Assembly: GCF_965638725.1 (NCBI RefSeq)
Contig: NC_134950.1
Span: 170,280,853-170,344,852 of the forward strand
Origin: Aptenodytes patagonicus
Lineage: Eukaryota > Chordata > Aves > Sphenisciformes > Spheniscidae
Length of the DNA stretch: 64,000 bases
Reading direction: 5' to 3'
Under the pieces are notes generated by a model. That model did not search any database and had not been told where the DNA came from. It saw only the letters and a program-made list of their open reading frames with translations. The position numbers were made by a program, and so were the translations under genes. This document shows, piece after piece, positions 1 to 11,800 of the stretch; the first letter of the stretch is position 1, and every line of letters starts with the position of its first letter.

Positions 1-798
1 TCATTCAGCTGTTCCTGTCCACCATCTTTCTCAAGGGCGAACTGGGAATCAGCAGGTCAGAGTTGGGTGAAGTGGTGGCTGCTTGTAGCTATCATATTTT
101 CCAAGGGCTTCAGAAGCCATTTCCTGGTCCAGATAATCCCAAACCCACGGGAGAGGCTGAGGCATCAGCAGACACTATAGAAGCTGAACACAAAATGCTC
201 CCACCTCCAAAAGGATCCATCCAGCCCACAGCTTGTTACCACGATGTCCTTGAGAAAGAAAATTGTTGAAGGTGGGACACAGGCTGCATGAATTCTCCTG
301 GATGGCCCCAGACACGTTAGGGGCTGACCATCCTAATTGCAGAGCATGGAGACTCCTTTCATGGAACATCTGTGCAAGACGATGTATAAAAATGTAAAGC
401 TGCTAAAAGAAAGCAAAAGCAGGGTCACAACGCCAAGCTACACAGACAGCTCGGAACTGATGAGCTGCATAGTGGATCTCCTCTTGCTGCAGCACCCAAT
501 AAAACACGGGCTAATGCACTGAGGCCATGGTTTGACGGTGCGAGGCAACAGCCCCCTGGTGAATCTAAACCACCACAGCCCTGTGGCACAAAGCACCAAA
601 TCAATATAAGTGAACTGGCCTGAATCAAAAACATTTGTGTGGGTTAACTGTGCACAGGCTCATTTTTCATGTTGTCTGGCCCTTTGCAGTTGGTGGAGAA
701 GTGACCTAAGGGCCAAGAGGCAGAGCAAGCCGTGGGTCCCAGCTGATTGCTAATGTAATGCATGCGATTACCCAGGTTAGGAAATATCTAACCCAGGT
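1..798. other. Intergenic DNA, nothing recognised
   Basis: No exon, repeat family or RNA gene is recognisable in this left-edge stretch. Open frames here are short, lack splice context and show no familiar protein. The last 30 bases (770-791) form the left arm of an inverted repeat described separately. Confidence 0.5.
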
Positions 799-1372
799 AG
801 AATCATAGAATCATTGAGGTTGGAAAAGACCTCTAAGATCATCGAGTCCAACCGTCGACCCAACACCACCATGCCCACTAAACCATGTCCCTAAGCACCT
901 CATCTACACGTCTTTTAAATACTTCCAGGGATGGGGACTCCACCACTTCCCTGGGCAGCCTCTTCCAATGTTTAACCACTCTTTCAGTAAAGACATTTTT
1001 CCTCACGTCCAACCTAAACCTCCCCTGGCACAACTTGAGGCCGTTTCCTCTCGTCCTGTCGCTTGTTCCTTGGGAGAAGAGACCGACCCCACCTCGCTAC
1101 AACCTCCTTTCAGGGAGTTGTAGAGAGCGATGAGGTCTCCCCTCAGCCTCCTCTTCTCCAGGCTAAACAACCCCAGTTCCCTCAGCCGCTCCTCATCAGA
1201 CTTGTTCTCCAGACCCCTCACCAGCCTCGTTGGCCTTCTCTGGACACGCTCCAGCACCTCGACGTCCTTCTTGTCGTGAGGGGCCCAAACCTGAACACAG
1301 TATTCGAGGTGCAGCCTCAGCAGATCCTTAGGTATGACCTCACCAGGTCATTAGGTATTTCCTAACCTGGGT
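770..1372. repeat. 22-bp inverted repeat flanking a CR1
   Basis: Bases 770-791 and the reverse complement of 1351-1372 match at 21 of 22 positions. The arms lie just outside the CR1 fragment at 799-1323. This looks like an older palindromic sequence split by the CR1 insertion. No known transposon family is recognised in the arms. Confidence 0.6.
799..1323 (-). mobile_element. CR1 LINE fragment, 5'-truncated
   Basis: The 3' end of a CR1 non-LTR retrotransposon lies in reverse orientation. It starts at the left with the complement of the CR1 tail (AGAATCATAGAATCATT) and runs through the region encoding the C-terminal end of ORF2 (on the minus strand residues such as [34 protein letters not shown] are readable). 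It stops abruptly near 1323, the usual 5' truncation of CR1. It is a dead copy. It is close in sequence to the copies at 6310, 53601, 59871 and 62503, so it belongs to the same relatively young subfamily. Confidence 0.93.
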
Positions 1373-2320
1373 CAGCATTGTACTGCTGTACTGCACGGCA
1401 TCTGGCCATGGGGGATCCATTGGTAGCAACTGGAACCACAGCCTTAGCTTCATGGTCTGACTTTTCTGCCCATGGTGAGCTCTGTGCTGTCAAACTACCT
1501 TGCTCCATCACTTGAGCCAGCTGATACACGTTTCCCGTCCTCCTGGCTGCAGCACGGGGTGTGGGTTGATGTTACGCTGAATCTGGTGTAAATTGCAGGC
1601 TCCTGTGGGCAACAACCATCCCCTTCTCCTTCTCCTTCTCCAGCTATGTGGTTTTGACACTCTCAGTTTTGATACTCCAGCAATTGTGCAGCCACATGGT
1701 AAATCAGAGTAACTGTCGGATCAGACAGAAAACTGAGGAGTTTCACATCAGATCAGTTCATCGATCGCATTCACCTCTTGGCTGTGCAATTAGGAGGTCC
1801 AGCACAAGGGATAGGAAGGGAACGAGTGGCTGGGGCCACGGGGAGGAAGGAGCAGGCCATTCCCTCCATTGCCAAATTAGGTGTGACATGAAACCTCTGG
1901 TTTCACAATGGTTTAAATGGTCTAAGGCTGTGGGGATGCTTCCTCCCCACCGCCCCTCTTAATTCTAGGAACTTTCCCGTGCCAGCACTAACGCTCAGGT
2001 GGCTGCAGGATGCACTGGATCTGGTTCTTGATGAGGATGGGAGGTATTTATTTGTATTTTTTTTCCTGGCTAAGGTTGCAGCCAGGTCAGTTCCTTCATC
2101 TGGCTCCCCCCACAACTGAGCAAGGTGCAGTGGTTGGGAGCTGCAGAGGGAGAGGAAGACCACCGATTTTACAGGCAGGACAGATACAATGCTTTTAACC
2201 CTCTTGCCAAACTGTGCCCCAGGACACGCGCCAGCTGGGTTGCAGATAAGCAGATCTGGGGGGCAGAGCAGGCCAGCACAGCACAGAGACTGGCACAGCA
2301 AACCAACTGCCAAAGTACAG
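1324..2320. other. Intergenic DNA between two CR1 copies
   Basis: No gene is seen. A short imperfect (CTTCTC)n pyrimidine repeat lies at about 1617-1641. The remainder appears to be unique sequence. Confidence 0.5.
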
Positions 2321-2634
2321 AAAGGAGGTTGTAGCGAGGTGGGTGTCGGTCTCTTCTCCCAAGGAACAAGCGACAGGACGAGAGGAAACGGCCTCAAGTT
2401 GCGCCAGGGGAGGTTTAGATTGGACATGAGGAAAAATTTCTTTACGGAAAGAGTGGTGAAACATTGGACCAGGCTGCCCAGGGAAGTGGTGGAGTCCCCA
2501 TCCCTGGAAGTATTTAAAAGACGAGTAGATGAGGCACTTAGGGACATGGTTTAGTGGGCATGGTGGTGTTGGGTTGACGGTTGGACTCGATGATCTTAGA
2601 GGTCTTTTCCAACCTCAATGATTCTATGATTCTA
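2321..2634 (+). mobile_element. CR1 LINE 3' fragment
   Basis: About 310 bp of CR1 3' end lies in forward orientation. It encodes the last part of ORF2 ([21 protein letters not shown] ... [10 protein letters not shown] then stop), followed by the CR1 3'UTR and an ATTCTATGATTCTA tail. The 5' truncation is at about 2321, inside ORF2. It is not able to move on its own. Confidence 0.92.
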
Positions 2635-5600
2635 CAGCCAAAGCATTTTGTGGCTTCAGGTGGGCCAAACGGGATGTTTAAAGAAGGAAAAGGAGAAGGC
2701 AGATGAATTTGCAGCAGAACTGCAACGTGCAGGCAACAACCCTCAGCAGGGACTGCTTGGGATGGCTGCTCTGCATGGAGGCAGCGAGCGATGCACCTGC
2801 CGCGGGGAGAAAACGGGGACGGGAGGACACGGTGTGAAGGAGCTCAAGTCCTTGCATAACTGAGGCATGATGTGAAAAATGCTTCGTTGTGTGCCCTCAT
2901 GTCTGCTGGCCCTTTTTGGACCAGGCTCCTTTCGTTACCTCTCCTCACATCCGCCGACAGGCACTTGGGACACAGGACCTTCTTGGTGCCATCTGCCAAG
3001 GTGGCACCACCTTTTATTCAGGCTACCTTCCTCCAACACGTCCACCACCCTGGCCGAACTGGATGCCAGACTATTCTGGGAGTGGCGTCCCCTTGATTCA
3101 AGCTGAACTAGGTTAGATTTTTTTTTTTTTTTGGTCATTCAGACAAAAATAATTATATTCTCATCTGCTTAGCTCCAACGTTATTACGGGCTTTTCAATG
3201 GATTCCATATTGCGCCCTCAGTTATAACATTAAACCAGCCAGCTCCAAACCGCAGGATGATTGAAACATTCTGGTTCAGCTGCGTGTTCCAGCTCACGTC
3301 AAGCCAACTTACTTTAAATACATCAAAATTCATGGGATGCATAAAGAATGCAGGTCAAACACAGTCACAGAGATCTGTGGCTGATAGGAGTGGCGTTCGA
3401 AGAATGCCATGGGGGGAGACGGTACCCCTTCTTACTTTGCAAATTTAAAATGAAATGAAATGAAATTAAATAAAATAAAATAAATAAAAAAAGATGTGAG
3501 AAGACAGATCTTAGTACATACAATAGATCTGGAGTTAGTCCAGGTTACCTGGAAGAACCTGGGCAAATATGTCTTTGACTCTGAAGTTTGCCTGCCTGGA
3601 ATACGATGAGTCCGTGACCTCCAAGATGATGTTTGAAGAACCTCAAACACCCAGCAATGTCTGGAAGACAGGACCAAAAAAGTCTACAGACCCGCAGGTG
3701 TCCATGAAGCAGCATAATCAGGGGATGCATTGCTTTTCCCTCCCAGTCTCTTAAAAAAGCAAGGCCGGGAGAAACGCAGTATAACTTGGGACTGGAACCT
3801 ACAAATCTAGGACCTTTGAAATTAGGGAGTACACAGACGAGGAGCATGAGACCACAGGTCATGTTTTCTGAATGACTGTTTTTTATTTAAAATTCCCCAG
3901 TGTGAAAATTGTTACTGGAATATATCTATTTTCCTTAACAGAAAACCTCAACCAACCAGTACTGTGAAAGTGCTTCTTAAAATGCTACAAGAAATAGAGA
4001 GTTGTGTTTCATCACTGTTGAACACGTCAACTTTGGGTCAATGAAGCCTTTGAGAACCCAAATGCCACCCAATTTTTGGAAAATCATTCAGAATTTTTTT
4101 TTTTAAACTCCTTTATAATAAGCATTTTGAGAGCACAGCTGTACATTTTAATTTCAGGTCACATATTTGACTGTCAGGAGAGAACAAAATCAAATGATAG
4201 GAATAGTTGTGTATTAGTTATGCTGAAATAACTGAACAGTCTGTTTTCACGTCCCATTGAGTCTCCGTCACTCTGTCTGTGACTTGCTCTATTACAGTGT
4301 TTATTCTGATCAATCTGAGTGTACACAATCCTTTGCAGCTTTGCTGGATTCATTCAAGGCATCAGAAGTGATTTTTTGGCCAGTGTAAACAATAGTAACA
4401 GCGAGCTTCAACCCACTTGATGTGGTTTTAATATTTCAGTAAACCCATAGATTTTTATTTTTGTAATAAGAGTGAGAAATTTAAAAGTGAGTGTAAATGT
4501 ATATTGCATTTGCAATAATAGCTGGGAATTAGTCTGAGTGTATTACATCAGCCTGAAATATTAATTTTTCAGAATTCTGAGCTGCCTTTTGACTTTGAGG
4601 CCAAGTCTTTGAAACGCTGAGTGCACTGAACTTTGACTAGATTTGGATCCCTTGGGGGTCGTTTGCAATATCTATCCTTTCTGCAGTGATGCTGAGCTCC
4701 TCTGCTTTAGTTCGAAAGTCTGATTCTGCAATATTTAGACGCTCAGGGTCTGATTATCTCACCTAAGATCTAGGTTTAGGACTGTAGGCATCCTCTACTC
4801 TTCTGTAGTCACTGGGGAGAGACAACTGCGACCAGATGCCTGCAGGGCAGGCTGAATTGCCCTCTGGAGCTGCTAATCTCTCTTCACTGACTATGCAGTA
4901 ATCCTAACGTGACCACAGCTATCACGTAGATGCCTCAAATATGTGTCTACAGTGAGGTGGGATGAACTCAGGTGTAAGGCACAGCCATTTGCAATGGCGA
5001 GGATCGTTCCCCCTTTACGCAGAACCTGGCACGGTAAGACCCTTGCAGAAAGAGTGAACACTTTTACTAAGAGCAGGAATTAATCCCTCTGGAGACGGAG
5101 GTCTCAGAAAGTCGTGCTGAAGCACCATCAGCCACGCATTTCACCTTCTGCGCTTTTTCACCTCTGACTCCATGCTCTTGGCCTCCCATCTGCCCCATCC
5201 CGCCCAGCTGCAGCTCACGGTTATGAAGCCATGGAAGAGAGCTGGTGTGGAAATTATTTTCTCATGTACCTGGAGACCAGCATAATTTCATATTAGAAGC
5301 TAAAATTAAAATCCTATTATAATAAAAGTAACTGGAATCCCAGGGGGACAACATACCAAACATTAGCTGAAAACACCTTCCTGAGCATGCAGAGAAAATC
5401 ATAAGGGAGAATGGCGTCTGTTACTAACATCTGAGTGCAAATTCCTTCCACCTGCCACAGGCAGAAAGTCAAAACCCCTTCATTTTCTGCTGAGCGCTTG
5501 AGCCACCCGTCTAAAGGACACTGTAAACTTCATTACGTGGCTTTCCACCGTGGCCTGCGTGGATGGTTTTTCAGGCCCTGCCATCGGCCAGCGCCAAGGA

Positions 5601-6309
5601 GGCACCTGGGGATGCTGATCCAGCTGACCAGCTTGCATTTCCCGGCTAGCGTGGAGAATGATGGAATGCTTTCATTTCCTGAGCAGAAACCGCAATGGTT
5701 TGTATTTCTATAGATATATTGACACAGGCTAGAAAATCACTTATCAGGGCAATTGCAGCCACTATAGGAAAAGAAAAGCTTGATACAAAAGAGAAGAGAT
5801 GAACACGGTCTTTGGATAGCACCAGTAAGCTCAGAACATAAATGTAACAATAAATCATAATATTGAGATCCTATCGTGTCCCTCGTCAACTACGAGCCTT
5901 AAAGCCATTTCTGAAGGTCAATGACATTAGCGCCATGTGATGTGCAGGGAAACTGAGGCACACAATGCTGGATGTGCATTGCCCAGCAAAGCTGGAAATA
6001 CAGCCTGTATCTCTGAAGTCCTCCCGAAACCCTTCTGAAGGCAAAAATCAAGAAAGCAGGGCAAATCTGGGCGTCTCGGCCTGCCGCAGCATGCACTCAG
6101 GCACAGCGTGGTTCTGCAGGACGAGTCCTTCTGCACAGCCATGCTGGGTCACCCAGTAATTTCTTTCACGTGCCCTGTTATTTTTTCCTGTCCTTGTTTT
6201 TGCTATTTAATTCCCAAACTGGGACTATCTCTTATGCAGATGTAGAGCACCCAAAGGAGCCTCTATCTCAGGTTGGGAGCTCAGGTTCCCACACCTCTTT
6301 CTGCTGGAT
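2635..6309. other. Intergenic DNA with simple repeats
   Basis: No gene is recognised. Contents seen: a T tract at about 3118-3132, an AAATG/AAATA pentanucleotide-like repeat at 3440-3492, and an AT-rich unique stretch at about 3900-4620 that lacks repeat signatures and could be conserved non-coding DNA. Open frames here are short and without splice signals. Confidence 0.5.
3440..3492. repeat. AAATG/AAATA simple repeat
   Basis: Tandem AAATG units pass into AAATA and AAAT units across about 50 bp. It is an ordinary microsatellite and may be polymorphic. Confidence 0.85.
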
Positions 6310-6626
6310 GGTTGTAGCGAGGTGGGGGTCGGTCTCTTCTCCCAAGGAACAAGCGACAGGACAAGAGGAAACGGCCTCAAGTTGCACCAGGGGAGGTTTA
6401 GATTGGACGTGAGGAAAAATGTCTTTACTGAAAGAGTGGTTAAACATTGGAAGAGGCTGCCCAGGGAAGTGGTGGAGTCCCCATCCCTGGAGGTATTTAA
6501 AAGACGAGTAGATGAGGCACTTAGGGACATGGTTTAGTGGGTGATGGTGTTGGGTTGACGGTTGGACTCGATGATCTTAGAGGTCTTTTCCAACCTCAAT
6601 GATTCTATGATTGTATGATTCTATGG
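6310..6626 (+). mobile_element. CR1 LINE 3' fragment
   Basis: A forward CR1 3' end of about 315 bp is closely similar to the one at 2321. It includes the ORF2 C-terminus ([19 protein letters not shown] ... ALRDMV stop), the 3'UTR and a degenerated tail (GATTCTATGATTGTATGATTCTATG). A short GGAGGT/GGAGGA purine repeat follows at 6625-6650. Confidence 0.92.
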
Positions 6627-7373
6627 TGGAGGTGGTGGAGGAGGAGGGTTCAAGAAGAACTCCTGAAATTGGTCAGGTAATCAAAGATAAAAACACCATT
6701 GATGGTACCTTTGGTTGTGGCACCATCCCTTCAGCTGGGATTTCAAGTTCAGTGGCATCACTGCTTGCACCAGGGTAAGCACTACCCAGGCTGCACGATG
6801 CCATCATCTCCTGCATTATCTGTGCAGCAAACGAGCAGAATAAATACACAAATAAAAAGTGATCCTTTCTCAGCTGGCCTGGTAGCCTCTCCCTGCCTCC
6901 CGTGCCCTTGAAGCAAAATTGGGTGGCTGGCATTAAGCAGACAAAACGTCCTGGGATCCTTCTGCAGAAAGGCTTCGCATCCCTGCCCCAAGGGCTGGGA
7001 GGACAGGTCAGCAGCCAAATTCTGGCTGCAGCCTTCCCCTAGCTGTCACCTATGTGTCGTGCAACGGGGGAGTAGATGCACTGAGCGGTACCAAGATTTT
7101 GGTGTGTTTTTTCACTCCCGAGCGCTATGCACAGGTCCCAGACCCCTGCCCGTTGCAGGAAGGGGGGCCCAGAGCCAAACTGCCTCTGGGGGCAAGGCAA
7201 GCACACCTGTACAGTTACCTGTTAGTCACCTGTCATGGTGGCTAATCCACTGGGATGGAAGGAAGGAATTCATTTTTGGTTTGGCCACGACACTGCTGTA
7301 TGCTGCTACACAAGCCATTGTACCATCTCGTGCCTCACTTTTCCCATTTACAATTCATCGGCTGATATTTCTC
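6627..7373. other. Intergenic DNA, nothing recognised
   Basis: No gene or repeat family is recognised. The sequence is of mixed composition with only short chance reading frames. Confidence 0.45.
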
Positions 7374-8098
7374 AGAATCACAGAATGGTTGAGGTTGGAA
7401 GGGACCGCTGGAGGTCATCCAGTCCAAGCCCCCTGCTCAAGCAGGGCCACCTAGAGCCAATTGCCAAGGACCATGGCCAGATGGCTTTTGAATACCTCTA
7501 AGGAGGGAGGCTCCACAACCTCCCTGGGCCACCTGTGCCAGTGCTCAGTCACCCTCACAGTGAAGAAGTGTTTCCTGATGTTCAGAGGGAACCTCTTGCA
7601 TTTCAGTTTGTGCCCATGGCCTCTTGTCCTGGCATTAGGCACCTCTAAAAAGAGCCTGGCTCCGTCCTCTTTGCACCCTCCCTTCAGGTGTTTATATATA
7701 TTAACAAGATTCCCCCAAGCCTGAATAAGATCCTCTCCAAGCTGAACAGTTCCAGCTCTCTCAGCCTTTCCTCATGTGAGGTGCCTCAGTCCCTTCAACA
7801 TCTTTGCGGTCCTTTGCTGGATTCTCTCCAGTATGTCCATGTTTCTCTTCTACTGGGGAGCCCAGAACTGGACACAGTACTCCAGGTGTGGCCTCACCAG
7901 CACTGAGCAGAGGGGAAGGATCACCTCCCTTGACCTGCGGGCAATACTTTGCGTAACGCAGCCCAGGATACTATTCACCTTCCTTGCCGCAAGGGCCCAT
8001 TGCTGGCTCATGTTCAACTTGGTGTCCACCAGGACCCCCACGTCCTTTTCTGCCGAGCTGCTTCCCAGCTGGGTGTCTCCCAGCATCTTCCCTTTCAC
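7374..8098 (-). mobile_element. Older CR1 LINE, 3' half of interrupted copy
   Basis: This is the 3' part of a reverse-oriented CR1 of a more diverged subfamily than the young copies here (tail complement AGAATCACAGAATGGTTGAGG; minus-strand residues [23 protein letters not shown] and [17 protein letters not shown] are readable). Frameshifts and stops break the frame. The element continues at 8504 after a forward CR1 inserted at 8099-8503. Confidence 0.9.
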
Positions 8099-8503
8099 GA
8101 AGAAAGGCTGAGAGAGTTGGGGTTGTTCAGCCTGGAGAAGAGAAGGCTTTGGGGAGACCTTATTGCAGCCTGTCAGTACTTAAAGGGGGCTTAGAAAAAA
8201 GATGGCGGCAAACTTTTTAGCAGGGCCTGTTGCGACAGGACAAGGGGGAATGGCTTTAAACTAAAGGAGGGTAGATTTAGACTAGATATAAGGAAGGAAT
8301 TGTTTACGCTGAGGGTGGTGAAGCACTGGCACAGGTTGCCCAGAGAGGTGGTGGATGCCCCATCCATGGAAACATTCTAGGTCAGGTTGGACGGGGCTCT
8401 GAGCAACCTGATCTAGTGGAAGATGTCCCTGCCCAGGGCAGGGGGGTTGGACTAGATGGCCTTTAGAGGTCCCTTCCAACCCAAACTATTCTATGATTCT
8501 ATG
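8099..8503 (+). mobile_element. CR1 LINE inserted into another CR1
   Basis: A forward CR1 3' fragment of about 400 bp runs from GAAGAAAGGCTGAGAGAGTTGG (the [16 protein letters not shown] region) through the 3'UTR to a CTATTCTATGATTCTATG tail. It interrupts the reverse CR1 whose parts lie at 7374-8098 and 8504-8870. No clear target-site duplication is visible, which is usual for CR1. This insertion is younger than its host element. Confidence 0.88.
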
Positions 8504-8870
8504 TACTGGTGCCTGGGGTTGTTCCTTCCCAGGGGCAGGACTTTGCACTTCTCCTTGTTGAACTTCATGAGGTTCCTGTCAGCCCATTTCTCCAGGCTGC
8601 TGAAGTCCCTCTGGATGGCAACACGACTCTCTGGAGTATCAGCCCCTCCTCCCAGTTTGGGGTCATCTGCAAACCTGCTGAGGGTACACTCTGCCCCATC
8701 ATCCAGATGATTAACGAAGATGTTAAACAAGACTGGACGCAGTATTGACCCCTGGGGTACACCGCTAGTTACTGGCCTCCAACTAGACTTTGTGCTGCTG
8801 ATGACCACCCTCTGGGCCTGGCCATTCAGACAGTTTTCAACCCACCTCACTGTCTGCTCATCCAGCCCAT
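8504..8870 (-). mobile_element. Older CR1 LINE, reverse-transcriptase part of interrupted copy
   Basis: This is the 5' part of the interrupted reverse CR1. The minus-strand translation shows reverse-transcriptase motifs in order: TVRWVENCLNG, SSWRPVTSGVPQGS, and FADDPKLGG, which corresponds to the catalytic FADD box, followed by FNKEKCKVLPLGRNN. A proline replaces the threonine usual after FADD in CR1. Homology to CR1 fades beyond about 8870, where the element is 5'-truncated. Confidence 0.9.
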
Positions 8871-11800
8871 TTACTGGCTCTAAAACCCCCACGATGTGAC
8901 ATTTATGGAAAGTGCTATATAAAAGCCAGGCATTGTTATTAAATCTCACCCGTAGTCAGCAAAACACTTAAACATGTGCTTAAGATTTAGGGTAAGCTTA
9001 AAACGCACTGGGACTCAAACACCTGATTAAGTGTCGTGCCGAAGCGAGAGGGATTGCTGACCAGCGGTAACACGCTCCTAGGTCACCTATCGCACTTAAT
9101 GCTTTTACGTTAACAAAGTGCAGCCTGGAACAAAGCTGGATTTCGCTGCCGAGATGCTCTGCAGGGCGGGGGGGACTTGGCACTGAAGCGCCCACCTGCA
9201 GCCCAGTCCTAAAATCACCGCTGTCCTCCTCAGCAGGGAGATTTTACCACTTAAGGACAGGGCAAGTACAACTCCTCCTGCTGCAACAGTCAGGGCTGAC
9301 CCCAAAGCGCAAGGAGAAAGCCAGCCTCAGTGGCAGGCAGGCAGAAAGCCCCCTAAGCTTTAAAGGAGGCGTTTGCTCCAAGTTCTCCGGAGGAGATTCT
9401 CTCCATCGATTTATTACAGGAGGAGCACAGGACCATCAGCTTCCTAACTTTGAACCGGTCTTGGAGTTACAGAAGCAGCAGAAAAATCTGAATTTTAAAA
9501 GAAATCAATGCCCAAACTTGCCTTTTTGGTCTTGAAAAGTTTGCAAAGCTGTTGTGAAGCCAAAGCTTCTCTGCAACCTCAATAACTGCAAATGGATTAA
9601 AAAATCAGATTCTCACTTAATGACTAAAATTTGGGAGCTGGCATTTGAAGGGAAAAATTAAATTGCATGGTGCTTGTGGTAAAAATGACAGATTTGAGAA
9701 CACAGTAACTCACATAGCCTGGAAAACTTTACAGCTGGATGGTGTAGAAGTCTCTTGCTTATAATAATTTTTAAAAGATTATTTCTAAAACAGTCTGCAT
9801 TGGGAGCTGATCCGTTTTATGCTTTCATTCAAACAGCATGCTGCTTTAGGTTGTATTTTTATGAATGCATAAAAGAAATATGTCTGTGTACTTACATAAG
9901 GATGTGAGTCTCACTGAACAAAATACCTGAGCACTCCACAATCTTCCAGCATTTATCTGTCTGGGAAAGGGCAGTCCAGGCTCCGGCGCTTGTGTCAAAG
10001 ACCGATTTTATTTTGTTGCTTTGGTTTTTTTAATCCATTCATTTGAATATTTGTTGGAACTCATTTGTTTCCGAGATCCTGAGCAGATCCCTGCAGCACA
10101 ACGAAATCAGGCAACCAGGGTCTGGTCACGCAAACCAGCGTGCAGGTTTTGGCCCCAAAGCTTTAAAAAAAAATGGCCTTTAATGATAAAGGAGACCACA
10201 AGTTAAACTGAAGTGCTTTCAGTGCAAATTCACCTTTACACCACATAAGAAGAGTCACCTTGAACAGCTGAAGAAGTGAAAGCAAAAGAGGAATTTTTAC
10301 ATTAATTTTTGGCCTACTTTTATATACGTGTGTGTCTCAACAAGAAAGAAATTCAATAAATAAATGCATGCAAGCATTTGATGGTGCCGTTGCTCAGTGA
10401 GGACTACGGAGACAGCAGGTTGACTTCGCACCCTGCCTCGCACAGAGGATGTAGCAGTTTGCTCTTTCTAAAATGTTTCATTCTAGATTTCAAATGGAAA
10501 TGCTCCATTTCAAGGGAAGGGAAGGGAAGGGGAGGGGAGGGGAGGGGAGGGGAGGGGAGGGAAGTACTAAAAACCCAGAGTATATAACATTCAGTAGGTT
10601 GGACAGCCTTCATCGATCTGCCAAAATACTGAGGAATACCTCCCCTCCATCCCAATTTGCATCATCAGATCTTTTAAAAAAAATTAGATGCCCCAAAAAT
10701 TTCCTGAGTCCCAAGAATGGATTTTCCAGTGGCCTAACTGCTCCTTATTGAAGTCAAAAGGGTCCTGGATGGCCTTCCTGCACTGGACCCAAGAAGAAGC
10801 TTCTCTTGATATAAAAGGGAAGAGTCTGCTACCAAAGCATGCCATTAACAGGACTTTTCTGTCTAAATATCCTTGTTGAAGTCTGAAGGCGTTCAAGTAG
10901 AAAGATCAGAATCTGACCCCTGGTGAAGGGACAGCCCAGATGCTTTGGACACAGAGTGCTATAAGCTTAAAAAAAAAAAAAAACAAAAACCAAGAAGCCT
11001 GGCCATCATGGTGCACCACACCTTCAGAAACACAACGATCAATTTGTTTTCTTATCCTTTCTCCCTTTCCTTCCTGGGCATTGACTCCGGACGATGCTCT
11101 CTGTGGTGGGAACGGCACACTCAGCCTCGCAAAGGACTGGAGGCAGCTGAAATGAGAGGTTCCCAGGACTGACTCAGAAACACACTGTCTTGGAGAAAGC
11201 CTCAGCTGGCTGCCAACCAGCTGTGGGAATTTCCCACCCAGCGTTATGGAGTGTAAGCTCACACGTCAACCTCAGGCCCATAAAACATCCAGTAGAAATT
11301 ACTCTGTCAGAGATTAATTGCATGTAATGGTTTTGGAGCTATCGAAATTGAGATCTACTGGTGTTTCCATAGTCTCTCCGATTGTACCCAGCCTCTGGGA
11401 CCATCACAGTTTCAAATCTGCCGAACAGAGCATCTCTCTCCCCATGAGTGCGTCGGATGGGATGCACAGAGCAGCACGGGCAGGACAGTTGAGCATGGAC
11501 TCGATATGGAAGGACACATCCTATTTTGGAGCAGAATTAGGAAGCTGAACTGTCAAAAGACAAATCTGAAATAACCTGTTGCCCTGTCCTGAGCAAGGCA
11601 GATGTGTCACGCTGAAGGAAAGAGAAGCCCTGTGAAATAAACCCAAACATGCTCCAGCACGTTCCAGCACATGGGAACACCACGATGAGAGCCTGGCTTT
11701 ATTCTCAGATTAATGTGTCCAATTTACACAGGTGTGGTGTCATTGCACAGAGCTGCAAACACTTCTCCAAACTGACTCAGACCCTGAGGCTGTTACTCCT

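Noticed and set aside
885..1365. Plus-strand frames of 80-100 aa over a CR1
   Set aside because: They are antisense readings of the reverse CR1 at 799-1323, with no splice or start context.
1903..2547. Long minus-strand frame beginning [17 protein letters not shown]
   Set aside because: It is the antisense reading of a forward CR1 3' end. The same peptide recurs opposite every copy here (6225, 15604, 60119, 62966), so it is a repeat artefact, not a gene.
8491..8949. Idea of a viral or retroviral polymerase at this site
   Set aside because: The motifs (SGVPQGS, FADD, FNKEKCKVLPLG) and the neighbouring tail identify a CR1 LINE. No LTR, gag, protease or envelope sequence is seen.
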